The notes: generated by a model not told the origin, from the letters alone. A stretch of DNA of 64,000 nucleotides from an uncultured Acidobacteriaceae bacterium (GCA_903828675.1 CAIKND010000092.1:1-64000), one strand, 5' to 3'; shown: positions 27,239 through 37,648, counted from the first letter of the stretch. A program made the numbers and translations.

Positions 27239-29521
27239 TTAGAAGTGAAACCGATAGCGCAGTTCGGCGGAGATCTGTCGTGGGTCGTTGTAATGGAATC
27301 CGCCGATGGTCAGCGAGCTGTCGGTGAGTACGCGATGGTTGGTGACGTTGACGACAGTAACAGCGAACTTGACGTTTTCACCGAGAGTTTTGCCTGCGGA
27401 GACGTCGAAGGTGGTATGCACCGGCAGGTAGTTGCCCTGGTAAGGGCTGATGAGATTGTCGTTCGCATCGGTGGCACCGGCGGTGCCGTTCGAGAAGCCT
27501 GATCCGTAGTAGACATTGCTAGAGAACCAACTGCGCATTGGCAGACTGGCCGTGAAGCCGGTGTTGAGCGTGTGTCGCTGGTCGTGATCGACTGGGGCGT
27601 AGTCGAAGCCGGTATCGCAGTCCGCCGTGCAGATGAGACCGCCATTGATGGCCCCTCGCTGCTCGGCAATCTGGTTGGAGTAGGCCAGGTGGAACTGGCC
27701 GCGCCGCCACAGAGAAGGGCTGCGCAGCGTAGTCTCCCATGCGCGCACCAATGCCCCATCCACGGTGACAGGGATAAATACATTAGACTCGCCGATATTC
27801 GAGTGATCGAGGAAGTTGTTGATCCGCGTCTTGAAGTTCGTTATCTCCATTGTCCAGCCGCGATAGGGAATCTGAATGCTGAATTCGTGCTCTTCATCGC
27901 GCTCGCCGCTCAGCACAGCGAAGCCTGTGTTGTTGTCGTTGGCATAAGCGAGCAGCGGTCCTTTGATGCTGACCAACGGCGGCGCCTGGTAGTAGCGACC
28001 ATAGAAACCGCGCAGAACCCAGTGGAGCCGTGGAACGGAGAGAGTGGCCCCAACGCGCGGGTCTGCATGGTTTTCAGTGATGCTGCCGTGGAATGAAGAG
28101 AAACGCACTCCGGCCAGCAGCGTCAGCCAGTCGTTCACGCGGAAACTGTCAGAGAGCGAGCCCTCGACGATGCCGCCTGAGACGATGTCCGTCTCACGAA
28201 TCGGCGTAGTACCCGACCCGTCGTTGAAGACTACACCAAACAAAGATGAATCGTGTTGATAGAAGGAATAAAAGCTGGCTGCAAGATTGTTGCGCTTGAC
28301 CTCGCCTCGCAGGTTCGCCTGCAAACCTGCATAGTTCGAGGTGCGGTCCCAGGTGGTGGCGGTGGGCGCGTCGGTCGCTTTAGAGTCATAGTTGGCCACG
28401 TTCCAGTGATAGAAAGGGGCGACTTCGAACATAGCGCTGGGCGTCAGGGTGTGTACCCAGTCTGCTATCAAGAAACCGTCGCGTTCCGTTTGACCGTCGC
28501 GCAGGGCGCTCGAATCGTACAACTGGTTGAGCCAACTGTCTTGATTGGGATCGTATGGAACCTGAAAGAAATCCTGACGCAGTTGGCCGTTGAAACGGAC
28601 CTGGTTGCTTGCATTCGGATTTACAAGAAACGATCCGAAGCCGCTCTGCGAATTGGTGGCGTCGTGAACGACCGCGGCAATCGGCGTTTCGAGGCCATAG
28701 TTGGAGCGCGCAGCGGCCACGCTGGCATACCATGCGGTCTTCTGTGAGTGGTCCCCTGCAGAGAGAGCGGTTTCGCCAGTATAAAAGTTGCCGCCCGTGA
28801 TGTGGAATTCGGCCTCGCGGTCGCGCTCAAACCCATTGCGGGGCGCGACGTTGAAGACGCCGTATGTGCGATCGCCGATGTCGGCGGTATAGCTTCCGCG
28901 TTGGACCTCGATCTGATCCGTGTCCGCAGGTGCGATCTGCGGACCCACATTCGCGGCGATGTTGGTGTTGGGGATGTTGACGCCGTCTATCAGCCAACTG
29001 GTCTGGTGGCCTCCGCGCATGTGCAGCATGTCGTGGCACATGTAGGCGCCGGGCACATAGTTGATAATGGCGGCAAATGAGGTCGCGCGACTGGCGCCAG
29101 GCGTCTCCTCGATCATCTCTCGGGTGACAAGTGTGGTCGGCGTAACGGAATCGACCTGGGCAGTCGCCCCTTCCACCTCGACGGATTCCGTAGTAGAGGC
29201 GACGGGTAGCGAGACATGCACAACCGGGTTGGTTCCGGACGCGATATCGAGTGTCTCGGAAACCGATGCAAACCCGGAGGCACCAATTTGCAAGTGGTAA
29301 ACGCCGATGGGTGCCTGAAGCAACTCGAATGCTCCCTCTGAATCTGTGGTGGCGCTCAAGGAAAAGGCTGAATTGGCAGCCTGGAGCGTGACCTTCGCGT
29401 TTGCGATGGGCCGGTGCTGAGGATCGTGAACCACTCCGTGAACAGTAGCGAAGACAGTGGCGAACGCCGGTGAAGCAGCGGCGAGCAGGAGAGCCAAGGC
29501 AAAGCGAAACGTGATACGCAT
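27239..29521 (-). CDS. TonB-dependent receptor with Met/His-rich plug loop
   Basis: 760 residues. Signal peptide (FALALLLAAASPAFA), regulatory-like fold to residue 105, plug from about 115, and barrel ending in LRYRFHF. The plug contains a striking loop MCHDMLHMRGGHQ with two Met, three His and one Cys, a composition suited to copper or another soft metal. It is preceded by a small LPACCR..HHC gene (29744-30133) and followed by the small CPLC protein gene. The start at 29521 has GGAGG upstream. A metal or metal-complex substrate is inference from the loop and the neighbours. Confidence 0.88.
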   Translation of the reverse strand: MRITFRFALALLLAAASPAFATVFATVHGVVHDPQHRPIANAKVTLQAANSAFSLSATTDSEGAFELLQAPIGVYHLQIGASGFASVSETLDIASGTNPVVHVSLPVASTTESVEVEGATAQVDSVTPTTLVTREMIEETPGASRATSFAAIINYVPGAYMCHDMLHMRGGHQTSWLIDGVNIPNTNIAANVGPQIAPADTDQIEVQRGSYTADIGDRTYGVFNVAPRNGFERDREAEFHITGGNFYTGETALSAGDHSQKTAWYASVAAARSNYGLETPIAAVVHDATNSQSGFGSFLVNPNASNQVRFNGQLRQDFFQVPYDPNQDSWLNQLYDSSALRDGQTERDGFLIADWVHTLTPSAMFEVAPFYHWNVANYDSKATDAPTATTWDRTSNYAGLQANLRGEVKRNNLAASFYSFYQHDSSLFGVVFNDGSGTTPIRETDIVSGGIVEGSLSDSFRVNDWLTLLAGVRFSSFHGSITENHADPRVGATLSVPRLHWVLRGFYGRYYQAPPLVSIKGPLLAYANDNNTGFAVLSGERDEEHEFSIQIPYRGWTMEITNFKTRINNFLDHSNIGESNVFIPVTVDGALVRAWETTLRSPSLWRRGQFHLAYSNQIAEQRGAINGGLICTADCDTGFDYAPVDHDQRHTLNTGFTASLPMRSWFSSNVYYGSGFSNGTAGATDANDNLISPYQGNYLPVHTTFDVSAGKTLGENVKFAVTVVNVTNHRVLTDSSLTIGGFHYNDPRQISAELRYRFHF

Positions 29522-29743
29522 GGGACTAACCTCCGAGAAAAGTCTTGCGATGGGACAGGCAATTTCACAAACGCCGTTGATGCGAAGCGAACAGAGCCTG
29601 ACGCGGTGAGGGACTCGTTGAAGGCAGACCCGGCTGGAGCGGTGAGAGATAGCTCAAGCTCCAAAGTTCAATTAGGTCTGCTTAGCCCGGGAACGGGCTA
29701 AAAACCTTCGTCTCGAAGCAAGACGAAGCGATCAACGGAATTC

Positions 29744-30133
29744 TCAACCGAGGATGGAAGGAGGGGGGCCGCGGCCGGCGCGGGTGCGAATCTGACTCAG
29801 CCGGGCCGCGGCGCGACTTGCTTCAGGCGAGTGTGCCGTTGCAAGCAGAACCGGCAGGTTGACCAAAGAGGCGGCCAGGGCGTGAATCGGAGTTGTGGTC
29901 GCGGCTATCGAGCCGGGAAAGCACGGGCAGTGCAATGGAGTGATCAGAACTGGAGTGGAGCCTGGCGATGCCTGTGCGACCTTTGCCGCCATTTCAGCGG
30001 ATATTGCACAGTGGTGAGCCCCGTGGTGGCGGCAACAGGCCGGGAGGCGCGACTCTGCGTCGGCTGGAAGGATTGCCGCAAGCGGCCCCAGCCAGTACAG
30101 CAGAATCAGAAAAATGGAAAAGACACGCCTCAT
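29744..30133 (-). CDS. Small secreted Cys/His protein, LPACCR-HHC family (copy 1)
   Basis: 129 residues. Signal peptide (FSIFLILLYWLGPLAAILP), then the family motif LPACCRHHGAHHC, a second pair HCPCFPG about 35 residues on, and the conserved C-terminus with an Arg-rich stretch and RGPP (RAGRGPPPSILG). After cleavage the mature protein is about 100 residues with five cysteines and many histidines, so it is probably metal-binding in the periplasm or outside. Copies 2-4 lie at 43576-43953, 45027-45521 and 49631-50035. It lies upstream of a TBDR gene on the same strand, as do copies 3 and 4. No function is known to me. Confidence 0.75.
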   Translation of the reverse strand: MRRVFSIFLILLYWLGPLAAILPADAESRLPACCRHHGAHHCAISAEMAAKVAQASPGSTPVLITPLHCPCFPGSIAATTTPIHALAASLVNLPVLLATAHSPEASRAAARLSQIRTRAGRGPPPSILG

Positions 30134-30522
30134 CGTAGATTCTTCATATACGGTAACCGAGCCTGGTTGTCAACCAGTGGAGTTTTGATTCCGGTCGAGA
30201 TCATCGGGGCATTGCGTAATTTCTATCAGTTCGACGAGAGAGTGGATTTGTCCAAAGTCAATGTGTGCAATATTGTTGCGCGAGTATCCCGCGCAGGCTG
30301 TACAACGGTCTTCCGTGGGCGCCCCTTGAGCATCACCTTCACGCATATTCGACATTTCACTTAGCCCGGTGACTTCGGCTTCCCTGCGCCGAGCCAAAAG
30401 GGAATGCTGGAAATCCAATGAACGGAATCACGGCCGTCGCATTGCCGAGGAGCATCAAATGTGTCTGCGCTGGTAAACATCTAGATGAAAGCGGCCGCAT
30501 CACTTTGGGATCAACAGCTGCG
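30134..30522. other. Intergenic region with no recognisable gene
   Basis: About 390 bases between copy 1 of the small secreted family and the 3' end of the interrupted receptor. Open frames on both strands are short and carry no recognisable motif. It should include the promoter of the 30133-23918 cluster, but I cannot define it. Confidence 0.4.
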
Positions 30523-32835
30523 CTAAAAGGTCGTTGTAAGGCGTAGCGTCAAGCTGCGCGACGGGCCGATTGCGTTGCCAGAGAACAGACCGCCAAAATC
30601 GATCACGTCGAGAACATTTGTAAGGTTCTGACCGTCCGCCTGTAGCTGAACATTCGTACGGTCCGATTTGTAAATATCCGCACCCATCGAAGCATTTACC
30701 TGAAGTGTGGGGTAGATCCTGCCGCGGCCAAAGTTGATTCGATCCAATACGCTCTGGCCGTATGCGGCGACCAATCCTGCCGGGTCTCCATTGAATTCGA
30801 ATGGAAGCCCGGTATCGTATTGGGCTCCACCAGCGATCCAAAGCTGCGGCTCCAGTTGAAAGCGAATCCGTCCGCGAACCGTGTTGCGCTGATCTTGCGA
30901 ATCAGGGAAATGCCCGGTGAGCTGTGTTCTAGCTGCTTCAGCACTGTCCCCTATGAAAAAGCCACCAGTGACTGGGAACCATACGTTTCCAACCGCGTAG
31001 GAATAACCCAAGAAGCCTGAGAACCGGCCCCAGTCGGGAACAGCGAGCTTCCCTTCCGCGCCATAGATGATGGAGCTCCGGAAGGCGATCGGAAAGCTGA
31101 TGCCTGTGTTGTCGATCTGATCGTCATCTGCATAATTGTCGACGTCTCGCCGAAAGCAATTGACATCCAAACTGACTCTACCGAAAAATGCCTTAGTTAA
31201 GCCGGTTTCGTAGTAGTTCCCTTCCGACGGCTCGACCGGCAGCCGAAGGAAGCTTGTCAGATCAAGGGATTCGATTGTTGTCGAACTTGAAAGCAAGATG
31301 TTCTCAGACGAAGGCGTCTGAAAGATTCGATCATAGGAGAAGTGCATCACCAATTCAGCCGAGGGAAAGTAGCGCGAAACAGACAAGCGAGGTTCAACTG
31401 CTTGTTTGTTCAATAGAAGTTGGTAGTGGTCTCAACGAAGGCCGGCGTTGATTGTCCATTGACCCATCTGAACCAAATCCTGCACAAATGCAGATTGTTC
31501 CACGTCGGGACGTTGTGACCTGAATGCAAACGTGAGAGGTGTGCCCTCATTGAATTGCGTAGGATCAGTAACACTGTAATTAAGGTTCTCCTGCAAGAAT
31601 GTGTTATCCGACTCGACACCGACCTTCCATTCATGCCGGCCCGTAACAGCAGTTACAGTCCCTCGAAAATATCCTTCACGAAACCTGTTGTTCTGGAATA
31701 CCTCAATCGGAGTCGACTCGGCATTGGAGTTGAAGTCCTTCGTGTTGTCGCGTACCAAACCTCGAAAATCTGCCAGCGCATGCGAAGAAACAGTGTGCAC
31801 GTAGGACGCGATCCCCATCGTCTCTATGTTATCGGCGGTCTGGCGCTGGCCCGCGGCCTGTTGCAATTGCTCGTTGGGAAGATCGTAGCGCGACAATTCG
31901 CGGCGGACAGTCAGGCTGACGCGATCATTTGCGGTTAAGTCCCGCTGATATCGACCCGACCAATCACCCAGCGTGCCTGTGTTTGAGTAGTTTTGCACAA
32001 CCACAGGATTGAGATAGTGATCCGTCCTGTTTCCGCTGGCGCTGCCGCTGAGCGTGTTTCTGCCCCAGGTGTATTGCCCTTTTGTGAAAGCGCCAGCGGT
32101 GCTGTAACTCCCTCCACTGAGAACGACTTTGCCGTGTAATCCTGACTGTGTGTCCTGAATCGTATTGACCTCGATGACTCCACCCATCTTTCGTCCATAT
32201 TCCGCAGGGATGCCTGCTGTATAGATACTCATGGATTGCAAGTCGTCGGCTTCGATCTCAGGGCCAAAACCGGGTGATCGATTATCCGTCAGAGGGATAC
32301 CGTCCACCACAAACTGCGTCTGATACTCAGAGCCCCGAGGGTGCAGGACAGCGTTACCTTCATAGAGCCAACCGGGTTGCGAGTTGACCACATCCTGCAG
32401 GGAACGCCCCGGGATTGAGCTGAGCCGTTTCTGTAGAAACTCTGACCCTATCTGACTAACCGAGCCGGCCTGTTCGGGATCGATCAGGGTACTGGCCGAG
32501 TTCACTACTACTGTTTGATTGGCAGTCGGAACTTTCAATTGCATCAGACGTTCAGTCGGCAGTGACGATCGTATTTGAACTGTCTCAATAAACCGGGCAA
32601 AACTGGGCTTTTCCACATCGATCCGATAGTTGCCATAAGGAAGCCGCTGTACTTCCAGGTCACCCTGTTCGCCTGATTGCAGAATGGCTCGATACTGATT
32701 TGCCTCGCTCAGAATATGAACCGTGGCCTTCACGCCTGCCCCGAACGGGTCTATCACTTTCAAATGCAAATCGCCGCTGTTGCTCTGGCAAGAGAGCGGC
32801 ATCGCGCAGAAGATGAGCGTCGCAAATGTCTTCAT
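30523..32835 (-). pseudogene. TonB-dependent receptor interrupted by one in-frame TGA
   Basis: The two halves, 32835 to 31432 and onward to 30523, are in the same frame and are separated by a single TGA at 31432-31434. The sense before and after reads NAGLR, stop, DHYQLLLNKQAVEPRLS, where receptors of this type have GLRWDHY, so a Trp TGG probably became TGA. Without it the protein would be about 770 residues: a signal peptide, regulatory-like fold (GDLHLKVIDPFGAGVKA), plug (VVDGIPLTDNRSPGFG) and barrel ending LTLRLTTTF. No other damage is seen, so the lesion is recent or a sequencing error; readthrough cannot be excluded. Confidence 0.85.
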
Positions 32836-33280
32836 GCCGTGACAGCCCTTCTGGTTTGGTCACTCGTCAATGACAGGAGGCACAAGCCCCTTCTGGCGGC
32901 GCAACCGTCCACCTTCGTGCTATACCTTTTGAATACTGGATTCCTCCCACCCGGTCCAGCTAAATCGTTCGACGCGAGATCAAAGCGGCTCTCCGAGCAT
33001 TCCTTGAATGAGTTGAACCGTTGCGAACTGCTCTCCTTAAGGACAGGGTGGAAAGATCGGCGGTGAGGATCCAGATCCAGCAGATTCAAGATCTTCAACG
33101 ACGGCCGTCCCATCGTTGCCATCTTCGCCCGAAGTTGACGAGTTTATCGACTTGAAATTGAGGACTTCTGCCTTCGTATCCCTCTCCAATAGATCACGGC
33201 AGCGGGAAAACGGCATTTGTTCCAGGAGCCAAACTCAAGACAGTGCTCGACTATCAAGCAATCGAGAGGGAAATCATGTG
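32836..33280. other. Intergenic region with no recognisable gene
   Basis: About 445 bases between the interrupted receptor start and the NiCoT stop, both on the minus strand. I looked for a cobalamin-type leader in front of the receptor and saw none of its conserved boxes. Short frames here carry no known motif. Confidence 0.4.
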
Positions 33281-34348
33281 CTATGCCACATCTTTGGTAC
33301 CGAATTCGAGATCATCAAACCGGCGCCATTTATAGATTGCAATCGACAAGATCCAGCTCAAAGCAAACAGTGCGACGATGCCGTAGCCGAGCAAGCCAAA
33401 ATGCTCGTTGAGCTTGCCAACCGCGCCCCATAATCCGCCTTTCAGTTGGAAATGCCCCGCCAGCAACCCAAGTGCCTCTATCCCGCCGACGGCAAGGGCC
33501 ACCACTACGGAGACGGAGGTAATCGTGATGTTGTAGTAGAGTTTGCGGATCGGCTTTACGAAGGCCCAACCGTAGGCTCCAAGCATCAGAACATTGTCTG
33601 TCGAATCGATCAGCGACATACCCGCGGCAAAGAGAACGGGAAAGACCAGGACCGACCACAGCGACAGTCCTTTGGAGGCTTCGGCAGCCGATAAGCCCAG
33701 CAACCCGATCTCAGTCGCAGTATCGAATCCGAGACCAAACAGAAGACCCAGCGGATACATGTGCCAACTGGATCGAATGAGATTGAACATGGGGCGGAAG
33801 AGGCGGGAAAGGAAGCCGCGGTTCCCGAGCAGCAGGTCAAAGTCTTCCTCAACATATGGCTCTCCACGCTGGACCCGCCTGAAGGTGCGGATCACCGAGT
33901 GCAGGACGACTATATTGACGGTCGCAATTCCGAACAAGAACAGCGACGACACCAGAGTGCCGATCACTCCCCCAACTTCCTTGAAAGAATCAATACGATG
34001 CTGCAAGGCAAGCGCCGTGGCTGCAATGGCAATGGACCCCACGATCACGATGGTGGAATGGCCAAGCGAAAACATGAGCCCGACAGAGACGGGCCGCTTT
34101 CCCTGCTGCATCAGTTTTCGCGTGACGTTGTCAATCGAGGCAATATGGTCCGCGTCCACCGCATGGCGAAGTCCAAAGCTGTACGCAAGAAACGCTGTCC
34201 CCAACAACACCGGAAAGCGATGAAAAGCGATGAATGCCCACCACCACGCCGCCAGATTGAAAGTCAGCAATAGGGTGTATAGGGCTATTACTTTAGCTTT
34301 GGTGCTGCCAGGATCGTCGTTCAACAGATTCCATAGGAGCCGTTGCAT
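33281..34348 (-). CDS. NiCoT-family nickel/cobalt permease
   Basis: About 355 residues from ATG 34346-34348, which has AAGGAG upstream; an in-frame ATG 21 codons earlier gives a proline-rich tail and is unlikely. All four NiCoT signatures are present: RHAVDADHI (61-69), FSLGHSTIV, LGFDTATEIGLL and GMSLIDSTDNVLMLGAYGWAF. The family imports Ni2+ or Co2+ across the inner membrane with high affinity. A receptor gene runs divergently from the shared 276-base promoter region and nikR lies beyond it, so nickel is the likely substrate. Confidence 0.93.
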   Translation of the reverse strand: MQRLLWNLLNDDPGSTKAKVIALYTLLLTFNLAAWWWAFIAFHRFPVLLGTAFLAYSFGLRHAVDADHIASIDNVTRKLMQQGKRPVSVGLMFSLGHSTIVIVGSIAIAATALALQHRIDSFKEVGGVIGTLVSSLFLFGIATVNIVVLHSVIRTFRRVQRGEPYVEEDFDLLLGNRGFLSRLFRPMFNLIRSSWHMYPLGLLFGLGFDTATEIGLLGLSAAEASKGLSLWSVLVFPVLFAAGMSLIDSTDNVLMLGAYGWAFVKPIRKLYYNITITSVSVVVALAVGGIEALGLLAGHFQLKGGLWGAVGKLNEHFGLLGYGIVALFALSWILSIAIYKWRRFDDLEFGTKDVA

Positions 34349-34452
34349 CGATTCTCCTTCTTGATTCCATCCTGGTATCGGTACAGGTCGGGGTGGCCGG
34401 AAGGTAAACATTATCCTGCCCCAGCCAGGGTTCGAGCGTCACGTCCGCCCCG

Positions 34453-34483
34453 CATACGATGTCAGAACTATTATGTCACATAC
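34453..34483. promoter_or_regulatory. Candidate operator between the NiCoT and nickel-receptor genes
   Basis: Within the divergent promoter region, 34472-34482 is a perfect 5+1+5 palindrome (TATGT, C, ACATA), and ATGTCA occurs twice (34459-34464 and 34473-34478) next to CATAC twice (34453-34457 and 34479-34483). CATAC is the half-site end of the Escherichia coli NikR box, but the full GTATGA-N16-TCATAC box is not present, so NikR binding here is a guess. Confidence 0.35.
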
Positions 34484-34624
34484 TACTTTGAAATTCGTGC
34501 TACACATGCGACAATTATCCCCAGACAAGTCCATGCCTACAGATTTGACCAGGTACCTCCGGCCGGGGAACCAGACCATTTGAAAGCGCACTAGACTGTC
34601 CAATGCTCTCAGGGGCTAGTACAG

Positions 34625-37114
34625 ATGCTTTTCCGCAGATTTGTTTCCTTTGCCCTGTTCACCGCGGCCTCGCTGCTTTCCGCGCAGCAGTCCGCAATCA
34701 GCGGAGATGTGCTCGATCCTCAGGTTCACCCGGTCGCCACGAGTGATAAGGCTTATCCGCCTCAGCTATCAGGAACTGTGGTTGACACGTCTGGCGCGGC
34801 GATTGCCGGGGCCACCGTGCAGGTTCGAAGCGCGAACGGTACTGTAAAGAGAACGACACAGTCGGACAGGAACGGCTCCTTCATTTTCTCTGGACTCGCA
34901 GCAGGTAACTATCGACTCGTCGTATCGAACCCGGATTTTGAAACTAAAGAAGTGCCAGTCAATCTAGGGACCACCGGGACGCCGGCCCCGCTGCGCATCT
35001 CCCTGGCAGTGAGCGCCGTGAGCACCACCATCAACGTGCAGGGCCGGGAGGATGATCTTATCGGAATTGCCGAATCCGGCACCCAGGGAACGGTGGGCGC
35101 AACGGAAATCCAGGATCGTCCGATTCTTCGATCGGGAGAGGTTCTGGAGACGGTTCCCGGTCTCATCATCACGCAACACGCCGGCGGCGGCAAGGCCAAC
35201 CAATATTATCTGCGCGGCTTCAACCTAGACCATGGCACGGATTTCGCCATTTTCATCGACGATATGCCGCTGAATCTGCCGTCGCACGCGCACGGCGAGG
35301 GCTACTCGGACATGAATATCGTCATCCCGGAGTTTGTGAAGCGGGTGAATTTCGAAAAAGGCCCGTACTACGCCGATATTGGCAACTACGGCTCGGCTGG
35401 CGCGGCGCATGTGGTATATTTCCGGACGCTGGAGAAGAACTTTGCCAAGGTGGAAGGCGGTACGTATGGCTATGGGCGGGCTGTTTTCGGCGCATCGCAA
35501 AAGCTAGGTCCAGGCAGCTTGTTGTACGGAGCAGAAGTGTGTTACGACAACGGTCCATGGAAGCATCCGGATGCGTTTACCAAAATCAACGGCCTGCTGA
35601 CCTACAGCCGGGGAGACGACGCCAAGGGGGCCAGCATCACGGCCCGCGGCTATCACGGAAGATGGCACTCGAGCGATCAAATCCCCGTAAGCGCAGTGGC
35701 TCTGGTTGGTTTATACGGCACATTGGATCCGACTGACGGTGGCCACTCGCAGCGTTATAGCTTGCAGGGTGAGTGGCATCGGCAAGGGGCAAATTCCGCG
35801 TCGAAAATCATGGTCTACGGATTTTATTACGATCTTGATTTATTTTCTAATTTCACTTACTACCTGGTGGACCCCGTTCGCGGTGACCAGTTCGAACAGC
35901 AGGACAGGCGCTGGGTGGCTGGGCTGGACGCACACCACACGATCTTCAGCCAATGGTTCGGCCGCAAGATGGGAAATACATTCGGCCTGCAGGTCCGCAA
36001 CGATTGGATCAACAACGGCCTTTACGCGACAGAAAATCGCGTGCGCATGGACAAAACCGATTACAACACCGACGACCCTATTCCTCCGACTTTGCCCGCG
36101 ACTAGGGAGCGGGATCGCTTTACGGACACGATAGTTGGTTTCTATGCGGAAAATAAAATTCAATGGGCTAACAACTTTCGCTCGGTCGTGGCACTGCGCG
36201 GAGATGATGAAACATTTGTCGTCAGCAGCCTGGCTTACTCAGCCTCGATTAACGCGGCCAATTCCGGTTCGGCAACCAAGTTCCTGCCCAGCCCAAAAGC
36301 AAGTTTGATTTTCGGCCCATGGGCAAATACCGAGTTCTATGCCCAAGGCGGATTCAGTTTTCACTCGAACGACGGGCGCGGCACAACGCAAACGGTGGAA
36401 CCGATTTCGGTGGACAATCCTTACCCCAATACGCCGAGTTCGAAAATCCCCCCCCTGGTCCAAACCAAAGGCGGGGAATTCGGCGCGCGCACTGTGGCCG
36501 TCACCCATCTGCAAAGCACCGTTGCGCTCTGGTATCTCCACAGTAATTCCGAACTGCAGCAGTCTGGCGACACCGGAGGCACGTCCGCTTCAGCACAGCC
36601 GAGCAACCGCTATGGCATCGAATGGGCGAACTACTACACGCCACTGGAACACTTGGCTCTTGATTTTGACTTTGCGGACTCCAGAGCCCAGTTTACCGAA
36701 ATAGATGACGGTGATGCGGCGTCGAACAGCCCGGGTGGCAAGCGTGTGCCCGAAGCAGTTGGGGTGGTGATTTCATCGGGCCTCACGCTGCACGATTTGA
36801 AAGGCCTTTCGTCGAGTTTGCGCTTGCGCTACTTTGGTCCGCGCGATTTGACGTCCGACGGAATCTTTCGCTCAAATGAAACGGTGTTGCTCAATGGGGA
36901 GCTTGGTTATCAGATTAAGAAGAAATGGAACGTTTCGGCCGAATTCTTGAATATGCTTGACCGCAGCGATAGCGACATTGACTACGCATATGAGTCCCGA
37001 GTAATTCCAGGATTAACTTCAGGTGGAATTCCAATAGGCCCGTCGGTATTCACGCGCGTTGCCCACCCTGTCGAACCGCTTCAGGTGCGATTTGGGTTGG
37101 CAAAAAGCTTCTGA
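34625..37114 (+). CDS. TonB-dependent receptor of the nickel module
   Basis: 829 residues. Signal peptide (FALFTAASLLSAQ), regulatory-like fold at about 48-115 (GTVVDTSGAAIAGATV), plug with HAGGGKANQYYLRGFNLDH and DMPLNLPSHAHGEGYSDMN, barrel ending in RFGLAKSF. The His-rich plug loop (SHAHGEGYSD) could hold a metal complex. The gene is divergent from the NiCoT permease and convergent with nikR, so it most likely carries nickel or a nickel chelate across the outer membrane and is NikR-controlled. The start at 34625 follows AGGGG. Confidence 0.88.
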   Translation: MLFRRFVSFALFTAASLLSAQQSAISGDVLDPQVHPVATSDKAYPPQLSGTVVDTSGAAIAGATVQVRSANGTVKRTTQSDRNGSFIFSGLAAGNYRLVVSNPDFETKEVPVNLGTTGTPAPLRISLAVSAVSTTINVQGREDDLIGIAESGTQGTVGATEIQDRPILRSGEVLETVPGLIITQHAGGGKANQYYLRGFNLDHGTDFAIFIDDMPLNLPSHAHGEGYSDMNIVIPEFVKRVNFEKGPYYADIGNYGSAGAAHVVYFRTLEKNFAKVEGGTYGYGRAVFGASQKLGPGSLLYGAEVCYDNGPWKHPDAFTKINGLLTYSRGDDAKGASITARGYHGRWHSSDQIPVSAVALVGLYGTLDPTDGGHSQRYSLQGEWHRQGANSASKIMVYGFYYDLDLFSNFTYYLVDPVRGDQFEQQDRRWVAGLDAHHTIFSQWFGRKMGNTFGLQVRNDWINNGLYATENRVRMDKTDYNTDDPIPPTLPATRERDRFTDTIVGFYAENKIQWANNFRSVVALRGDDETFVVSSLAYSASINAANSGSATKFLPSPKASLIFGPWANTEFYAQGGFSFHSNDGRGTTQTVEPISVDNPYPNTPSSKIPPLVQTKGGEFGARTVAVTHLQSTVALWYLHSNSELQQSGDTGGTSASAQPSNRYGIEWANYYTPLEHLALDFDFADSRAQFTEIDDGDAASNSPGGKRVPEAVGVVISSGLTLHDLKGLSSSLRLRYFGPRDLTSDGIFRSNETVLLNGELGYQIKKKWNVSAEFLNMLDRSDSDIDYAYESRVIPGLTSGGIPIGPSVFTRVAHPVEPLQVRFGLAKSF

Positions 37115-37135
37115 CAAATGCCGCCTATGTCAGTT

Positions 37136-37170
37136 CGACTCGCTTCTGGGGCTCTGCAAAAGGCGAGTCG
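37136..37170. terminator. Hairpin between convergent receptor and nikR genes
   Basis: Arms CGACTCGC (37136-37143) and GCGAGTCG (37163-37170) are perfect complements with a 19-base loop, in the 69-base gap between the two stop codons. There is no U-tract on either side, so termination is inferred from position. Confidence 0.35.
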
Positions 37171-37183
37171 CGTGCTCGCCTAT

Positions 37184-37648
37184 TCAGCGCGGATGCTTGT
37201 GTGTGTGCTTGTGTGCCGCCTTTTTCGCAGTATCGAGCGCATGTACAGGCACCGTTTTAACAAGCCTACCGTGCTGCACGCCCTTGAGCCCGATCAGCCG
37301 GTCGGCAAATTGCTCGACTTCGGCTGATTTGCCATGCACAATCAGCACCTCAAGACACGATTCGTGATCCAGGTGCGCGTGGCTTGTCGAAACCACCAGG
37401 TGATGGAAGGCATGCTGCAGATCGGTGAGCTTTTCGCCGACGCCATGCTCATGATGATCGTAGATAAGCGTGACTGTTCCCACCACAGTCGCATCTGGCG
37501 CGGCCGTCTGCTCGCCTACGAGTCGATCGCGAATGAGATCACGGAATGCCTCGGAGCGATTCGTATAACCGCTTTTCTGTATGGAACGGTCAAATCGCTT
37601 CAATAGGTCGGAATCAATCGCAATGCCGATGCGGCTCAGAACGCCCAT
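37184..37648 (-). CDS. nikR: Nickel-responsive repressor NikR
   Basis: About 154 residues from ATG 37646-37648; an upstream in-frame ATG at 37714 adds 22 unlike residues. N-terminal ribbon-helix-helix (SRIGIAIDSDLLKRFD, SGYTNRSEAFRDLIRD) and C-terminal ACT-like domain. The high-affinity nickel ligands of the family fit exactly in spacing: H79, H90, H92 and C98 (SHAHLDHESC), matching H76, H87, H89 and C95 of E. coli NikR. The C-terminus has an extra His-rich tail (AAHKHTHKHPR). It represses nickel uptake genes when nickel is sufficient; the NiCoT and receptor genes next to it are the expected targets. Confidence 0.95.
   Translation of the reverse strand: MGVLSRIGIAIDSDLLKRFDRSIQKSGYTNRSEAFRDLIRDRLVGEQTAAPDATVVGTVTLIYDHHEHGVGEKLTDLQHAFHHLVVSTSHAHLDHESCLEVLIVHGKSAEVEQFADRLIGLKGVQHGRLVKTVPVHALDTAKKAAHKHTHKHPR

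Noticed and set aside
32836..33280. Cobalamin-type riboswitch before the interrupted receptor
   Set aside because: None of the conserved boxes could be found on the relevant strand.
34349..34624. Enteric-type NikR box GTATGA-N16-TCATAC
   Set aside because: Only isolated CATAC half-sites occur and in direct, not inverted, orientation.
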